A stretch of DNA of 64,000 nt from CAVVEQ01 sp963828855 (GCA_963828855.1 CAWHGB010000005.1:1-64000), one strand, 5' to 3'; positions 9,800 to 20,000 are shown, numbered from the stretch's first letter. Program-made: numbers and translations. Notes: generated by a model from the sequence alone, not told the origin.

Positions 9800-10906
9800 A
9801 TGTCCACACCATCCCAGGGCAGGTTTTCGGATATTCTCTTTCCCAAGGGAAGCAAAACCCCCGAGCAGCAGCGCTCCGGGTTCTATGGTCGTATCCTGGG
9901 GGCATTGAGTATCCTGGTGCTGATGGTCACGGTGATACACCTGGCCATGTTTCTCATTTACCGGGATATCAACTACGCGTTTTACCTGCTGGGCGATATC
10001 ATTGCCCTGCTCATCTGCCTGGCAGCCTGGGAGATGCAACGCTCGCGCACAAGCAAAGTCGCTGCCATCCTGCTTCTGGTCGCAACCACATTGCTCGTCA
10101 CGGTCGCTTTCCCCCTGGGATTGCTTGACCGCATGTTCCTGCTATACACCATCCCGGTCATCCTGGCCAGCATCCTCATCACCCCGCCCTCATCCTTCAT
10201 TTTCGCGCTTTTTGCCACCATCGGTTACACGGTTGTGTATCTGATCACCCCGCGGAGCACACCCTATAACTACCTGGCTATCTGCTTCCTTTTCCTGATC
10301 GCCGCAATGGCCTGGCTGGTCACAAGCCGTACCGAGCGCACCTATCGCAGCTTGAGCAAAGCGTACGATCAATCCATCGAGGGCTGGCGCCATACGCTTG
10401 ATGAGCGCGTCCAGGCGCCGGAGGGACATGCGGATAAGCTGGTTTCCCTCACCCTAAAGCTGGCATCCGCGATGGGCGTGCCTGAATCCGAATTCGAATA
10501 TATCCGCCGCGGGGTGCTGCTGCACGATGTGGGCAAGATGGCCATCCCCGATAAGATCCTGTTAAAAAAGGGCAAGCTGACCGAGTGGGATTGGGAGGTG
10601 GTGCGCATGTACCCGACATACGCCTACCAGTGGATGTCCTCCATCGAATACCTGCGCCCGGCGCTGGATATTCCCCATTATCACCAGGAGCACTGGGATG
10701 GCAGCGGGTATCCCGATGGGCTGAAGGGTGAGCAGATCCCCCTCTCCGCGCGGATCTTTGCGATCGTCTATGTTTGGGACGCGCTGCACACCGAAAAGCC
10801 CTACCGCGAGGCTTGGACGGATGAGAAAACCCGCCAGCACCTTCGCGATCAGGCCGGTCACCAGTTCGATCCAAAGGTGGTCGAAACATTTCTGAAGACC
10901 GTCTAA
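9800..10906 (+). CDS. six-helix membrane protein with a degenerate HD-GYP domain
   Basis: 368 residues: about six hydrophobic segments (residues 30-175), then an HD-GYP domain (about 200-368). HD-GYP proteins hydrolyse cyclic di-GMP. LLHDVGKMAIPD carries the HD pair and EHWDGSGYPDGLKGEQIP the GYP motif. Against the usual pattern three metal-ligand positions differ: KHP is MYP (His to Tyr), HHE is HQE (His to Gln), and V-V-D-V-W-D-A-L is IVYVWDAL (Asp to Tyr). The domain may therefore be inactive or a c-di-GMP sensor. The changes are substitutions in an intact frame, unlike the indels elsewhere. The gene stands alone between kamA-AKR and degV. Confidence 0.9.
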   Translation: MSTPSQGRFSDILFPKGSKTPEQQRSGFYGRILGALSILVLMVTVIHLAMFLIYRDINYAFYLLGDIIALLICLAAWEMQRSRTSKVAAILLLVATTLLVTVAFPLGLLDRMFLLYTIPVILASILITPPSSFIFALFATIGYTVVYLITPRSTPYNYLAICFLFLIAAMAWLVTSRTERTYRSLSKAYDQSIEGWRHTLDERVQAPEGHADKLVSLTLKLASAMGVPESEFEYIRRGVLLHDVGKMAIPDKILLKKGKLTEWDWEVVRMYPTYAYQWMSSIEYLRPALDIPHYHQEHWDGSGYPDGLKGEQIPLSARIFAIVYVWDALHTEKPYREAWTDEKTRQHLRDQAGHQFDPKVVETFLKTV

Positions 10907-11003
10907 CCTGAATTCCCGGTTTTTAGGTTATAAGTAGACCTATTAGCAACCGATCCAAGGTCGGCGGGTTTATCTTATTGATTGATACTAACTGGAGGAT
11001 TTC

Positions 11004-11913
11004 ATGCCCAAAATCACCGTGATCGCCGATACTGACGCCAGCCTTTCAAACGAGTTAGCCGCAAAGCACGATATTATCCTGGTGCCCATCCTGATCAATT
11101 TCGGCGATGAATCGTTCGCCTCCGGGGTGGATATCGACGACAAAGCCCTCTTTGAGCGAATTGATAAGGAAGGAGCGCTTCCAAAAACTGCCGCCCCCTC
11201 TCCTGCAGCCTTCAGTAAAGCATTCAAGAATGCCTTTGAGTCCGGTGCGGATGGGATCGTTTGCGTGTGCGTCAGCTCCGAGATCAGCGCCACCTACACC
11301 GCCGCCCTTACAGCGAAGGAGGATTTCCCCGGGCGCGAGATCCGCGTGATCGATTCCCGCGTGGTTTCGATGGCGCAGGGGTTCATGGCATTGGAAGCCA
11401 GGCGAATGGCGAATGCAGGTGCATCGCTGGATCCGATCGAAGCGAAATTGAAGGGTATGGAAACCCGCCTGGTGCTCTTTGCCTCGCTTTCCACCCTCAA
11501 ATACCTGGCCATGGGCGGGCGGGTGGGCAAGTTCTCCGCCGGCATGGCCAACATGCTCTCCATCCGGCCCATCCTGACCATGAAGGATGGCAAGCTGGAC
11601 CTGTTGGAAAAAGTTCGCACCCGCAAGGCTGCCATGAGCCGCCTGGTGGAGCTGCTCGCCAGCTCGGTGGATTCGCGCAAGGTGGAGCAGGCTGCATTCA
11701 TCCATGTGGCAGCCGAGGAGGACCTGGCAGAACTGGAACAGGAAGTACGTGCCAGGTTTGCCGTTCCCGCCGAGGCCATCCACACCGGGTTTCTCACCCG
11801 GGCTCTCCGTCCACACCGGAGCCGGTACCATCGGCGCGGTGCTGCTGCTTGGGGGAATAAGTTATCTCGCAAAAATAGTGTGTGCAGGGGCTTCCCAATT
11901 GGTGGATAAATAA
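11004..11913 (+). CDS. DegV family fatty acid-binding protein (frameshifted at 3' end)
   Basis: About 300 residues. DegV proteins bind a fatty acid and, in Firmicutes, present it to fatty acid kinase (FakB role). Motifs are the N-terminal ITVIADTDASLSNELAAKHD, VPILINFGDESFASGVDID, the conserved VCVCVSSEISATYTAA (lipid carboxylate-binding region), RVIDSRVVSMAQG and KYLAMGGRVGK. The C-terminal signature LSVHTGAGTIGAVLLLGG is only reached by a shift near 11800, after which the frame ends LVDK at 11913. No fakA-like kinase is in the window. A strong terminator follows. Confidence 0.9.
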
Positions 11914-11935
11914 CATCCAATCGATCATCGTGAAT

Positions 11936-11961
11936 GCGGGCGGGTTCATGAACCCGCCCGC
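11936..11961. terminator. rho-independent terminator after degV
   Basis: A perfect 12-base-pair stem (GCGGGCGGGTTC paired with GAACCCGCCCGC) around a two-base centre, followed by an AT-rich run (TAATTTAATTTTATTT). Confidence 0.85.
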
Positions 11962-12245
11962 TAATTTAATTTTATTTCTCAACCCCGTTCATTTTTCCAC
12001 AAGTCAGTTTGCATAACTGTAAAGCCAAAAATCGTTGTGGGCGTATAAAATAACAACATGAATTTATCTGTCGGAGAAATTCATGGATAAAATATCAACC
12101 ATGGGGGAAATGAATGCTCCATTCCAGCATACTCGATAAGTACCAAGATTACCGTTTTTTCAAGTTATCAAATAAAAGTTCAAATCGGTTACCCAGGGGG
12201 AGTGTGCATCTCACCCCGTAAATTTCCCAATTCAAGGAGTGAAGA
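11962..12245. other. leader region before the dockerin gene
   Basis: About 280 AT-rich bases without a convincing gene. It ends with an AAGGAG ribosome binding site just before the ATG at 12246. A TATAAA box near 12044 could be a -10 element, but I see no matching -35. A weak GGGGAG/CTCACCCC hairpin lies near 12200. I could not match a known riboswitch. Confidence 0.4.
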
Positions 12246-15200
12246 ATGAAAAAGATAGTGTATGTGTTGTTTGCCTTTTTGCTGGCCTTCGGGTTGGCAG
12301 CAGGCGCGGCCGGCAAGGTAAGCGCGGCTGATTTGTGTGTCAATCCGGATGGGGTAACCTGCCCCTATACGACCATTAGCGCTGCCATCGCAGCGGCCGC
12401 CCCGGGTGATACGATCACCGTGGCTGCGGGGACCTATGCCGAACGAATCACGATCGATAAGCCGTTGATTCTGACAGGGATCGGTACCCCGGTTATTGAT
12501 GCCACGGGTTTCGGAACACCTGGATATGTTGTCAATATCACGGCACTCACCGGGGATACAACGGTTCAGGGTTTTGAAGTCAGAACCGGAGATTGGAGCA
12601 CTGGCTTCCATTCCTCTGGCGGGACGGATGCTGCCGGTCATATCAATATTCTGGATAATCATATCGTAAGCACGAACAGTGATTTATCCGGCGAGCAGTA
12701 TGGTGTTATCGCTGGATATTTGGATGTCCGCCACCTGATCATTTCAGGGAACACAATTTCCAATACCTATGACAACAGTATATTGGTATGAGCTGCAGAT
12801 GGGGGCGACCGATATCACCGGGAATTCCCTCGATGGGGCATTTCCTTCGATCTTCTTTATGACCTATGATGGGCATGATGTTTCCCAACCGCAGGTGGTT
12901 AGTGGAAATACAATCGATATGAGCTCTGCAGAGGTTGGGAGTGGGGCGGCTGGAATCGCCTTCAATCCTTCAACCCATTTTGTTACTGTGGACCGCCGAA
13001 CAGGTAAGTATTCCTCCGTAGAGATTTCCAATAATACGATCACCGGTCTCTCCGATATTTCGATCAAAGGCATCAGCGTGGGCGAAAGCAGCGCGGATGG
13101 GATCGCAGGTGGGGTGACCGACCTGAACATCTTTGGAAACACGATTTCCGGCACGAATGGTAAAGGAATCCAGCTCTTCAGTCATATCACCGGGGCGGAT
13201 ATTCACGATAATATCATCTCGGGTCTCGCCCAGGGGATTCGTCTGTTTTCCTATCAATCCACTTTCTTCCCTGAAAACAACGATATCCACGACAACCAGA
13301 TCACAGGCGCATCTGCCTATTTGATCAACTATGAAGGGGTTTCCCCGATCGATCTTTCCGAGAACTGGTGGGGAACCGCAGAACGGGGCGACAATCGCTG
13401 CAAAAATGACCGCAGGTGTGGATTTTTCACCCTGGTGCGGTGATTCAGCCTGTACAGCATTCCTGGATGTATCTCCCGGTTATTCATCCATTCAGGCGGC
13501 CATCAACGCTGCCGATCCCGGCGATACGATCCATGTAGCTGCCGGAACATACAATGAGGTGCTGAGCATTTACAAATCATTGACCCTGGTTGGTGCTGGA
13601 GAAGGTTCCACCATCATCAATGCCAGCGCCTCCGGTGGTTACGGCATGGACATCATGGCCAGGGTGTCAACCTTAAGAGGATTTCACCTTCAGTCGGCCC
13701 GCTCAAAGTGGGCGGTACTTATGGAATCAAGGTTGTTGGTCCCGCGCCACCGCGCGAAAGGTACAAATTTTACGATCCAAAATGTGACCATTCAGAATTG
13801 GGGTCGCACCGGGTTGGATTTGAACGGTTTGAATGGAGTCCTCATTACGATGTAACCGTAACCGAATACCACCGCGAAATAAAGCAACGGGGTGGCTTTG
13901 ACCGATGTGGATAATGCGACACTATCCAATATCACAACTACCGGGAATAGTTGGGGTGGTGTGGCGATCTACACCTATGGGCGATACTACCCCCTCGGGT
14001 CAAGTAATGTGACGGTAAGCGGACTCACTGCTTCTGAGGGAAATCCGCTTTATATTGAAACAGGTAATTACTCGGATCCAGCCCATCCAAGCGCGGTAGT
14101 TGGATTTAGCGCACCACAGTTTGGATACACGGTACATAATCCAACTGATAAATTGAACCACTCATTTTTCCAGGTAACCGAAACCAATGCAATTTCATTT
14201 GCCCTTGCTTTCCCGCTCCTTCTGCAATCCTACATTATCCGTTTGTCGGATGGAGCGCTTATTCTAGCGCCAGGGATGAGCATCCAGGCCGCTGTCAATG
14301 CGGCTGCGCCGGGAGACACGATCAATGTGCCTGCCGGAACCTACACCGAACAGGTGTTTATCAATAAGTCACTCACCCTGGTTGGCGAAAACCGCGATAC
14401 CACCATCATCAAAGCGCCTGCAACCATCCCGGTTGGATCTGACCGAATTCCTACGTGGTTAAGATCTCCGGTTCCGGCGTTGATGTGGAGCTTGAGCGGC
14501 TTCACCGTCAGCGGCCCGGCCCCAGCGGTTGCGGCTCGATCGGCTACGGCATCGTGGTTCGGGATGGCGCGCACGCCAATATCCACGATAACAAGGTCCT
14601 GGATATCCGTGATGAACCCTTCAGCGGGTGCCAGAACGGAGTTGGGATCATCGTCGGGCGCTCTGCGTGGAGCACAACAGGAACAGCTGAGATCACGGAT
14701 AACATCATTGCTGGTTCCAGAAGAATGCGCATCGTGGTCAGCAACACCGGATCCAGCGCAACGATCACCGGCAACACCGTAACCGGTGCCGGTCCCACTA
14801 CCGTATCGCTCAGAACGGTATCCAGGTGAGCAGCGGCCAATGCAACGGTCAGCGGAAATACAGTCCAGAATATTTCCTGGACACCTCAATGCAAGCTGGG
14901 TCAGCTGCGGGTATGCTGCTTATGATGCTGGCATGGTGAATATACGTCCGGTAACACACTCACGGAAGCCCAAGCTGCAATTTACAGCATCCTGACCGAT
15001 GGCACTTTCAGATAACAATACGATCACTACCACATCAGCAGGTGTAGGCAATCCTCCAGCCGGAGTTTACGGCATCGTTATTGATGGTGGGACGGTAACC
15101 GCCCAGGACAATTCGATCACGAATGACGGCACGCGGGTGGCTACGGCCTTGCTGTCTATGCTGGTTATGATGAGCGATACATTCACTAATGTCGTACCGC

Positions 15201-16962
15201 TGCATCGAGCAACACCGTGAGCGGATGGGATACCGGCGTCAGCTTCGACCAATGCGAAACGGATTGCGGTACCGGGGTATTCACCGGCATCGAATTCGAG
15301 TACAATGAGGTCACCGGCAATACCACCCAGGTTGAAAATCTGAACGTAGTCCCCGGCAGTTCCCGCTTCCCCCAACTGGTGGGGCGGCGCGGCGAATCCC
15401 GGTTTCGACCTGGACGAGATTCTCCTTCTCGCCCTGGTGCGCCGACCAGGCTTGCACGACCTTCGGGTACCTCGCCAGTGATGTCCAGGATGCTTTGGAT
15501 GACCTGGCTCCCGATTCCACCTTTACGCTAATCTCAGGTGTGTATGACCAACTCGTCCTGAGCGTCCCCGGCACCACCCTCAAGCTTATGGACGGTGCTG
15601 AGATTCGCCCCGAAGCAGGACCGTGTTTCCTGGTCAATGCGGATAACGTCAGCATCGAAGCTGAATCCCCCGCGGGAGCAAAGTGCGTGCCGCCCACGTT
15701 CTACGACGGCCTCGACCTGCTCAAAGCAGTCAACGGCCTGCGCGTGGTCAACATGGAATTCGACGGCAGCAGCACCAATACCCTCGACGGGCTCAATATT
15801 GGCTTTGGACTGACAAATTTCCAATTCCTGAATAACTACATCCACGATTTTGACCGAGATGGCGTGCGTTTCACCCCAGGTGCTTCCCCCTCGGGCAGCA
15901 TGGTGATGGCGGGTAACCTCTTCGCAAAGAACAGCGGTTACGGGGTCAATAATCTCACCCCGGTCAGCCTGACCACAACCTTTAACAACTGGAACGACCC
16001 GAAAGGTCCCAAGGGTACCAACGGAGATGGTTACGGCGGCAAGCAGACTTCTTCGCCTTACGTTTACGCTGACCTGCTGGCATCCTCAAGTGGAACGTCA
16101 TTCGCAAACAAGGTGACAACCACCGGGACGATCACCTACGCCGTGAAGGTCAGTGCCGCCAATGTCTACGGAGCCCAGTTCGGCCTGGAATTTGACCCGG
16201 CCAAGTTGGAGCTGCTCTCGATCACTGACAGCGGCAAAATGGTGCATGATGCGGTCTGCCCGATCGATACGCTGGCTGCAGCGCAGGATGGCACGATCAG
16301 CTACTGCGGCAAGGGCAAGCTGCTGAACGGGACGGTGACCCTTTATACTCTCAAGTTCAAAGTAAAACCCGGGACGCTGGCTGGAACGACCACGCTCGAT
16401 TTTGTGGACGATTCAGTATCCTTCGCCTCCAGCTCCACTTTGGCCAGCAATTTCATCTACCCCGGCAGCATGGCGGACGTGACCGTCAGCATCTACGACC
16501 CGGCCAGCACCACCTTCAACCTGAGCGCCCAGATCCTGCTGGAAGGTCGCAGTGACAGCAGCGATACCTGCATGAACCTCGGGTCGGGGATCGTGAAATG
16601 CATGACGGATAAATGGGGCAACCTGAGCCTGGATAACCTGCCCGCGGGAAGTTACGTGGTCAAGGTTTCAAAGTTGGGTTACATCGACCTTCCGGCGACG
16701 TTGAACAAGACCCTGGTGGTCAATGCCGGAAAAACCGCGGTCGCCAAATTGACCCTGGTGGCAGGTGACGTGGATAACAATGAAGTCATCAACCTGGCGG
16801 ATGCCGTGGCAGTGGCGAATGAATGGGGTCACAGCGGCGGCGCGATCGTCAACCCGCTGGCGGATATCAACGCCGATGGCAACTGTTAACCTGCTCGACC
16901 TGGCCATTGTGGCCAAGAATTACAATAAGACCAGCTCGGCCTACAAATCCTGGAAGCCCTAA
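12246..16962 (+). CDS. secreted multi-module beta-helix protein with cohesin-like and dockerin domains (frameshifted)
   Basis: A single gene of about 1,570 codons broken by many indels. A signal peptide (MKKIVYVLFAFLLAFGLAAG, cleavage after KVSA) precedes beta-helix modules. Three begin with near-identical motifs: AAIAAAAPGDTITVAAGTY (~12385), SIQAAINAADPGDTIHVAAG (~13490) and SIQAAVNAAAPGDTINVPAG (~14280); a fourth begins near 15500. NWWG followed by SPWC-x-D-x-AC closes modules near 13430 and 15430. Next come a cohesin-like domain (~16060-16495; YGAQFGLEFDPAKLELLSI), a CnaB-like fold (~16510-16755; GNLSLDNLPAGSYVVKVSK) and a type I dockerin with two calcium loops (GDVDNNEVINLADAVAVANE, then ADINADGN and LLDLAIVAKNYN), the last across a frameshift near 16880. 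Likely a surface or matrix protein. Confidence 0.83.
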
Positions 16963-16986
16963 ACCCGGTCTTTGACACAAATAATT

Positions 16987-17011
16987 CAGGCGCGGAGAAC
17001 CTCCGCGCCTG
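16987..17011. terminator. hairpin terminator after the dockerin gene
   Basis: A perfect 11-base-pair stem (CAGGCGCGGAG with CTCCGCGCCTG) around AAC, 25 bases after the stop. The T-tract is poor, so termination may be partial and allow read-through into the cohesin gene. Confidence 0.6.
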
Positions 17012-17041
17012 ATCCTTCTCCAGAGGTATAATCCCAGACTT

Positions 17042-17859
17042 ATGAAAAATCGATTTTATCGCACTACTCTTATTGGTTTTCTCTATCAGTGCCCTTCACA
17101 ACCGCCCAGGCACAAGCGCAGACCGCGCTAACCATTAGTCCTGCCTCGACCACACTGCAAGCCGGGCAGAGCGCAACACTCGCGGTGCGCATCACCGACG
17201 TGCAGGATCTCTACGCCTACGATATCACCCTGCGCTATGACCCCACGCTCGTGGAGGTCACGTCCATCGATAATGGTTCATTCCTGCAGGGCGGGTTTAC
17301 CGCCGCGCAGATACTCGATCCCGCTGCCGGGACCGCCCAGCTGGCCTTCACCAGTATCCCGCCCTTCACGGCACAGTCCGGCTCGGGTGAGCTTGCGACC
17401 TTCAAGGTAAAGGCGAAATCTGGGGGCAGCGCACGGATCTCTATCGAAAATATCCAATTACTGAAAAAGGACGCGACTGCGATCGAGGTTACTTCAGCAA
17501 GTGGTTTGGTGACCGTGAACAGCGGGGTCTCCACCGAAGCCCCGCGTCCCGTTTTGAATCCGGGAGGGGCCGAGGATCAAGGCCAGACGCTGCAGCTTCT
17601 CAACCCGGCCGCGCCCGCATCCACACCGGAAACCGGGGCGTTAATAACTCAGCCCACAAGCGCTCCGGGCGGGCAGGATCAGCCGACCGCGGAGTCCGCC
17701 CTGCGGGCAACGGTGGTGCCGGCCGCACCGCTCCCCGCGGAGGAACCTGCAAGCGGCGGCGGACTGCCACCACTGGTGTGGATGATCCCCCTTGGGTTGG
17801 CGCTTCTCGCGATCGGTTACTTTGGAGGAAACTTCCTGCGCGGAAGAACCCGCAAATAG
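17042..17859 (+). CDS. membrane-anchored cohesin-domain protein (frameshift in signal peptide)
   Basis: About 270 residues. An ATG at 17042 starts a signal peptide (MKNRFYRTTLIGFL) that needs one shift near 17080 to join VPFTTAQAQAQ. A cohesin domain follows (LTISPASTTLQAGQSATLAV, LYAYDITLRYDPTLVEVTSI, GELATFKVKAKSGG). A Pro/Ala/Gln-rich linker leads to one C-terminal transmembrane helix (LVWMIPLGLALLAIGYFGG) with a basic tail GRTRK. This is the layout of an anchoring scaffoldin with a single cohesin. It lies 79 bases downstream of the dockerin protein, so the two may be ligand and receptor. Without the signal-peptide repair, translation could start at GTG 17089. Confidence 0.85.
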
Positions 17860-17871
17860 ATCCTGATCATT

Positions 17872-17908
17872 TCCCGGAGCCTCCCAGCTCCGGGATTCTT
17901 TTATTTTC
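17872..17908 (+). terminator. rho-independent terminator after the cohesin gene
   Basis: The stem TCCCGGAG (17872-17879) pairs with CTCCGGGA (17889-17896) around a nine-base loop and is followed by TTCTTTTATTTT. Confidence 0.85.
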
Positions 17909-17913
17909 GTACT

Positions 17914-17944
17914 TGACATTATTCATCCAAATAGTCTTATAATC
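17914..17944 (+). promoter_or_regulatory. sigma70-type promoter of the metal-handling pair
   Basis: TTGACA (17914-17919) and TATAAT (17939-17944) with a 19-base spacer, 43 bases before the start of the SafE-like gene. Both hexamers are consensus but the spacing is long, which is common in promoters opened by a metal-sensing activator; no sensor gene is nearby. Confidence 0.6.
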
Positions 17945-17986
17945 AATATATTATGAAGAAATCAAACCCGGATTTCAGGTATTCAC

Positions 17987-19082
17987 ATGGATAGTGTTTT
18001 TCTGCCCGCGTTCATCACCGGCCTGACCACCGGTGGCTTGAGCTGCATGATTGTCCAGGGCGGCCTGGTGGCGGGTTCGCTCGCCGACCGCATCGAAAAG
18101 GAGCAGTGGGAAAAGGGAAACAATAAAGGCAAAGCGCAAACGCCTGGCGGTCCCCATATTGCTCTTCCTCACCTCCAAACTGGTGGCTTATACCCTGCTT
18201 GGATTCCTGCTGGGTGCCATCGGTTCGGTGCTTTCACTTTCCAGCACCACGCGCGGGATCATGCAGATCGCCATCGCCGTGTTCATGATCGGCAACGGGC
18301 TGCGCATGCTTAACGTCCACCCCATTTTTCGATATTTCTCCTTCGAGCCGCCCGCCTTCATCACCCGCTATATCCGCCGCAGGTCCAAAGCGAAAGATTC
18401 CGCGCTCACCCCCCTCTTCCTCGGCGCGCTGACGGTCTTCATCCCCTGCGGGGTGACCCAATCGATGATGGCCCTGGCGATCGCCTCCGGCAGTGCGGTG
18501 ACCGGCGCGGTGATCATGTTCGGATTTATCCTGGGTACCAGCCCGGTGTTCTTTGCCCTCACTTACCTGGCCACCGCGCTCGGTTCACTGGCTGAAAAGT
18601 ATTTCACCCGCATCGCGGCCGTTGCCCTGCTGCTCTTCGGCGTGATCACCTTCGAATCCGGGCTGAACCTGACCGGCTCTCCCTACACGCTTTCCGCGAT
18701 TCCAACCAGCGTGATGCGCGTCTTCCAGCCCGCCGGTTCAGAACCCGTAACCCAGGGTTTACCCACTCCGGCAGGACCCCTGGCGGAGGCTCCAACCCAA
18801 CCGGTTGGAACTGGGGCGCATTTGATCACCATTAACGCTAAAAATAATGGCTACAGCCCTTCACAGCTGATCGCCCCGGCAGGCAGCACCATCGAATTGA
18901 CGATCGTGACGAAAAAAACCCGCTCCTGCTCACGTGCCTTCGAGATCCCCGCCCTGGGTTACTCGGTGCTCCTGCCTGAGTCCGGCGAGGAAAAGGTGCA
19001 GATCCCTCCCCAGCCGGCCGGCTCCGAGCTTCGTTTCACCTGCTCGATGGGCATGTATACCGGCGTCATCCATTTTCAATGA
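17987..19082 (+). CDS. SafE/UreH-like transmembrane protein fused to a cupredoxin domain (frameshifted)
   Basis: About 365 residues, probably copper or other heavy-metal handling. The N-terminus MDSVFLPAFITGLTTGGLSC with MIVQGGLVAGSL is the first half of the DsbD/SafE/UreH-like membrane domain. After a shift near 18135 further helices follow, including LTVFIPCGVTQSMMALAIAS, which carries the paired proline-cysteine motif. After about six helices and a Pro/Thr linker comes a cupredoxin-like domain (HLITINAKNNGYSPSQLIAP, TRSCSRAFEIP, RFTCSMGMYTGVIHF), whose Cys and Met fit copper ligands. An HMA metallochaperone follows eight bases later. Sulphite export is less likely because of the fused domain. 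Confidence 0.82.
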
Positions 19083-19089
19083 GCCTGAT

Positions 19090-19302
19090 ATGACCCACTT
19101 GAAGCTCCAAATTCCGGATATGCACTGCCCTTCCTGCGCGATGAAGCTGATGGAGATCGAGGACGAACTGCCCGGGATCATCAAAATCGTAACCAGCTAC
19201 CACGGTCAAAGCCTGGATGTGGAATATGACGAGTTCCAGGTGAGCGAAGGGGAGATTCGCCGGGCTGTGGAGAAGTTGGGGTATACGGCGAAGCCTGACT
19301 GA
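19090..19302 (+). CDS. heavy-metal-associated (HMA) domain protein, metallochaperone
   Basis: A 70-residue ferredoxin-like protein. MHCPSCAMKL near residue 11 provides the C-x-x-C metal site. The remaining strands and helices (DELPGIIKIVTSYHGQSLDV, EGEIRRAVEKLGYTAK) follow the CopZ/Atx1 pattern. I chose the ATG at 19090, eight bases after the SafE-cupredoxin stop. It likely delivers copper to or from that membrane protein. Confidence 0.9.
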   Translation: MTHLKLQIPDMHCPSCAMKLMEIEDELPGIIKIVTSYHGQSLDVEYDEFQVSEGEIRRAVEKLGYTAKPD

Positions 19303-19386
19303 ACGACCTCACCTGCCCTCTCCTTCGCGCCTTTGGACTCCCGACTCTTTTCGGGAGCCAGGAGAGAGTGCAGTGGGAGGTGCGAT

Positions 19387-19466
19387 TCCCCCCCCTTCAA
19401 GGGAAGGGTGCCGAAGGCGGGAGAGGTGGTTTCACCCTCCCCTAAGGGAGGGTAGGGAGAGGTGGT
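19387..19466. repeat. REP-like hairpin repeats upstream of the DUF559 gene
   Basis: Two copies of a G/C-rich unit. The first has CCCCCCCTTCAAGGGAAGGG followed by GTGCCGAAGGCGGGAGAGGT; the second (from 19433) is ACCCTCCCCTAAGGGAGGGT followed by AGGGAGAGGT. Each unit is a short palindrome plus a constant tail. Related copies lie on the other side of the gene. Confidence 0.75.
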
Positions 19467-19483
19467 TCTCTGCGCAGGAACGG

Positions 19484-19859
19484 ATGATAAAATTCTGGTG
19501 TGCCGGGGAAATAGAAGTTACACCTCGCGTAATGTTGGCCAGGAATCTTCGCCATAACCAGACAGAAGCGGAGGCAAAGTTATGGTCCCGGCTGCGGAAC
19601 AAGCGTCTTGGGGGTCATCATTTTTACCGCCAGCAACCGATCGGCCCTTTACATCGTGGATTTTTGCTCCCGCAGCAGGAAATTGATCATCGAAGTGGAT
19701 GGCAGCCAGCACCTGGACCAGAAAATTCAGGACGATATTCGCACTTCCTACCTGGAATCACTTGGATTCAGGGTGATGAGATTCTGGAATGATGAGGTCC
19801 TGAGGGATACAGACACGGTTCTCCAGGTCATTCTGCAAGCAATCCAAGGCGAGGAATAA
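19484..19859 (+). CDS. DUF559 (Vsr/MTES-like) endonuclease-domain protein (frameshifted)
   Basis: About 125 residues of the DUF559 family, restriction-endonuclease fold related to very-short-patch repair nucleases. ARNLRHNQTEAEAKLWSRLR opens the domain, HHFYRQQPIGP follows. After a shift near 19650 come YIVDFCSRSRKLIIEVDGSQ, with the catalytic D and E-x-D pattern, YLESLGFRVMRFWNDEV, and an amphipathic C-terminal helix. The start may be ATG 19484 or 19532; the latter gives the usual family length. Both flanks carry REP-like repeats, suggesting a mobile or repeat-associated unit. Confidence 0.85.
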
Positions 19860-19865
19860 GCGACC

Positions 19866-20000
19866 TCTCCCTCCCCTCCCTGAGGGGAGGGTGCCGAAGG
19901 CGGGTGAGGTGATTTTTTCTTCCAGAAGAGGGTGGTCGAAGACCGGGTGAGATAATCTGACCCTCCCCTGCGAGGGGAGGGTGCCGAAGGCGGGAGAGGT
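19866..20000. repeat. REP-like hairpin repeats downstream of the DUF559 gene
   Basis: Three more copies: 19867-19910 (CCCTCCCCTCCCTGAGGGGA, then GGGTGCCGAAGGCGGGTGAGGT without the break), a diverged copy near 19925-19952, and 19959-20000 (CCCTCCCCTGCGAGGGGAGG with the same tail). With the two copies upstream they bracket the nuclease gene. Confidence 0.78.

Noticed and set aside
8777..10039. Long open frame of about 420 codons antisense to the aldo/keto reductase
   Set aside because: Shadow of a GC-biased real gene; the plus strand has all AKR motifs and a ribosome binding site.
11962..12245. c-di-GMP or other riboswitch before the dockerin gene
   Set aside because: I could not fit the conserved core or paired arms of a known class; only weak hairpins are present.
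19387..20000. CRISPR array
   Set aside because: Units are palindromic, irregularly spaced and lie around a gene; there are no unique spacers of constant length and no cas genes.
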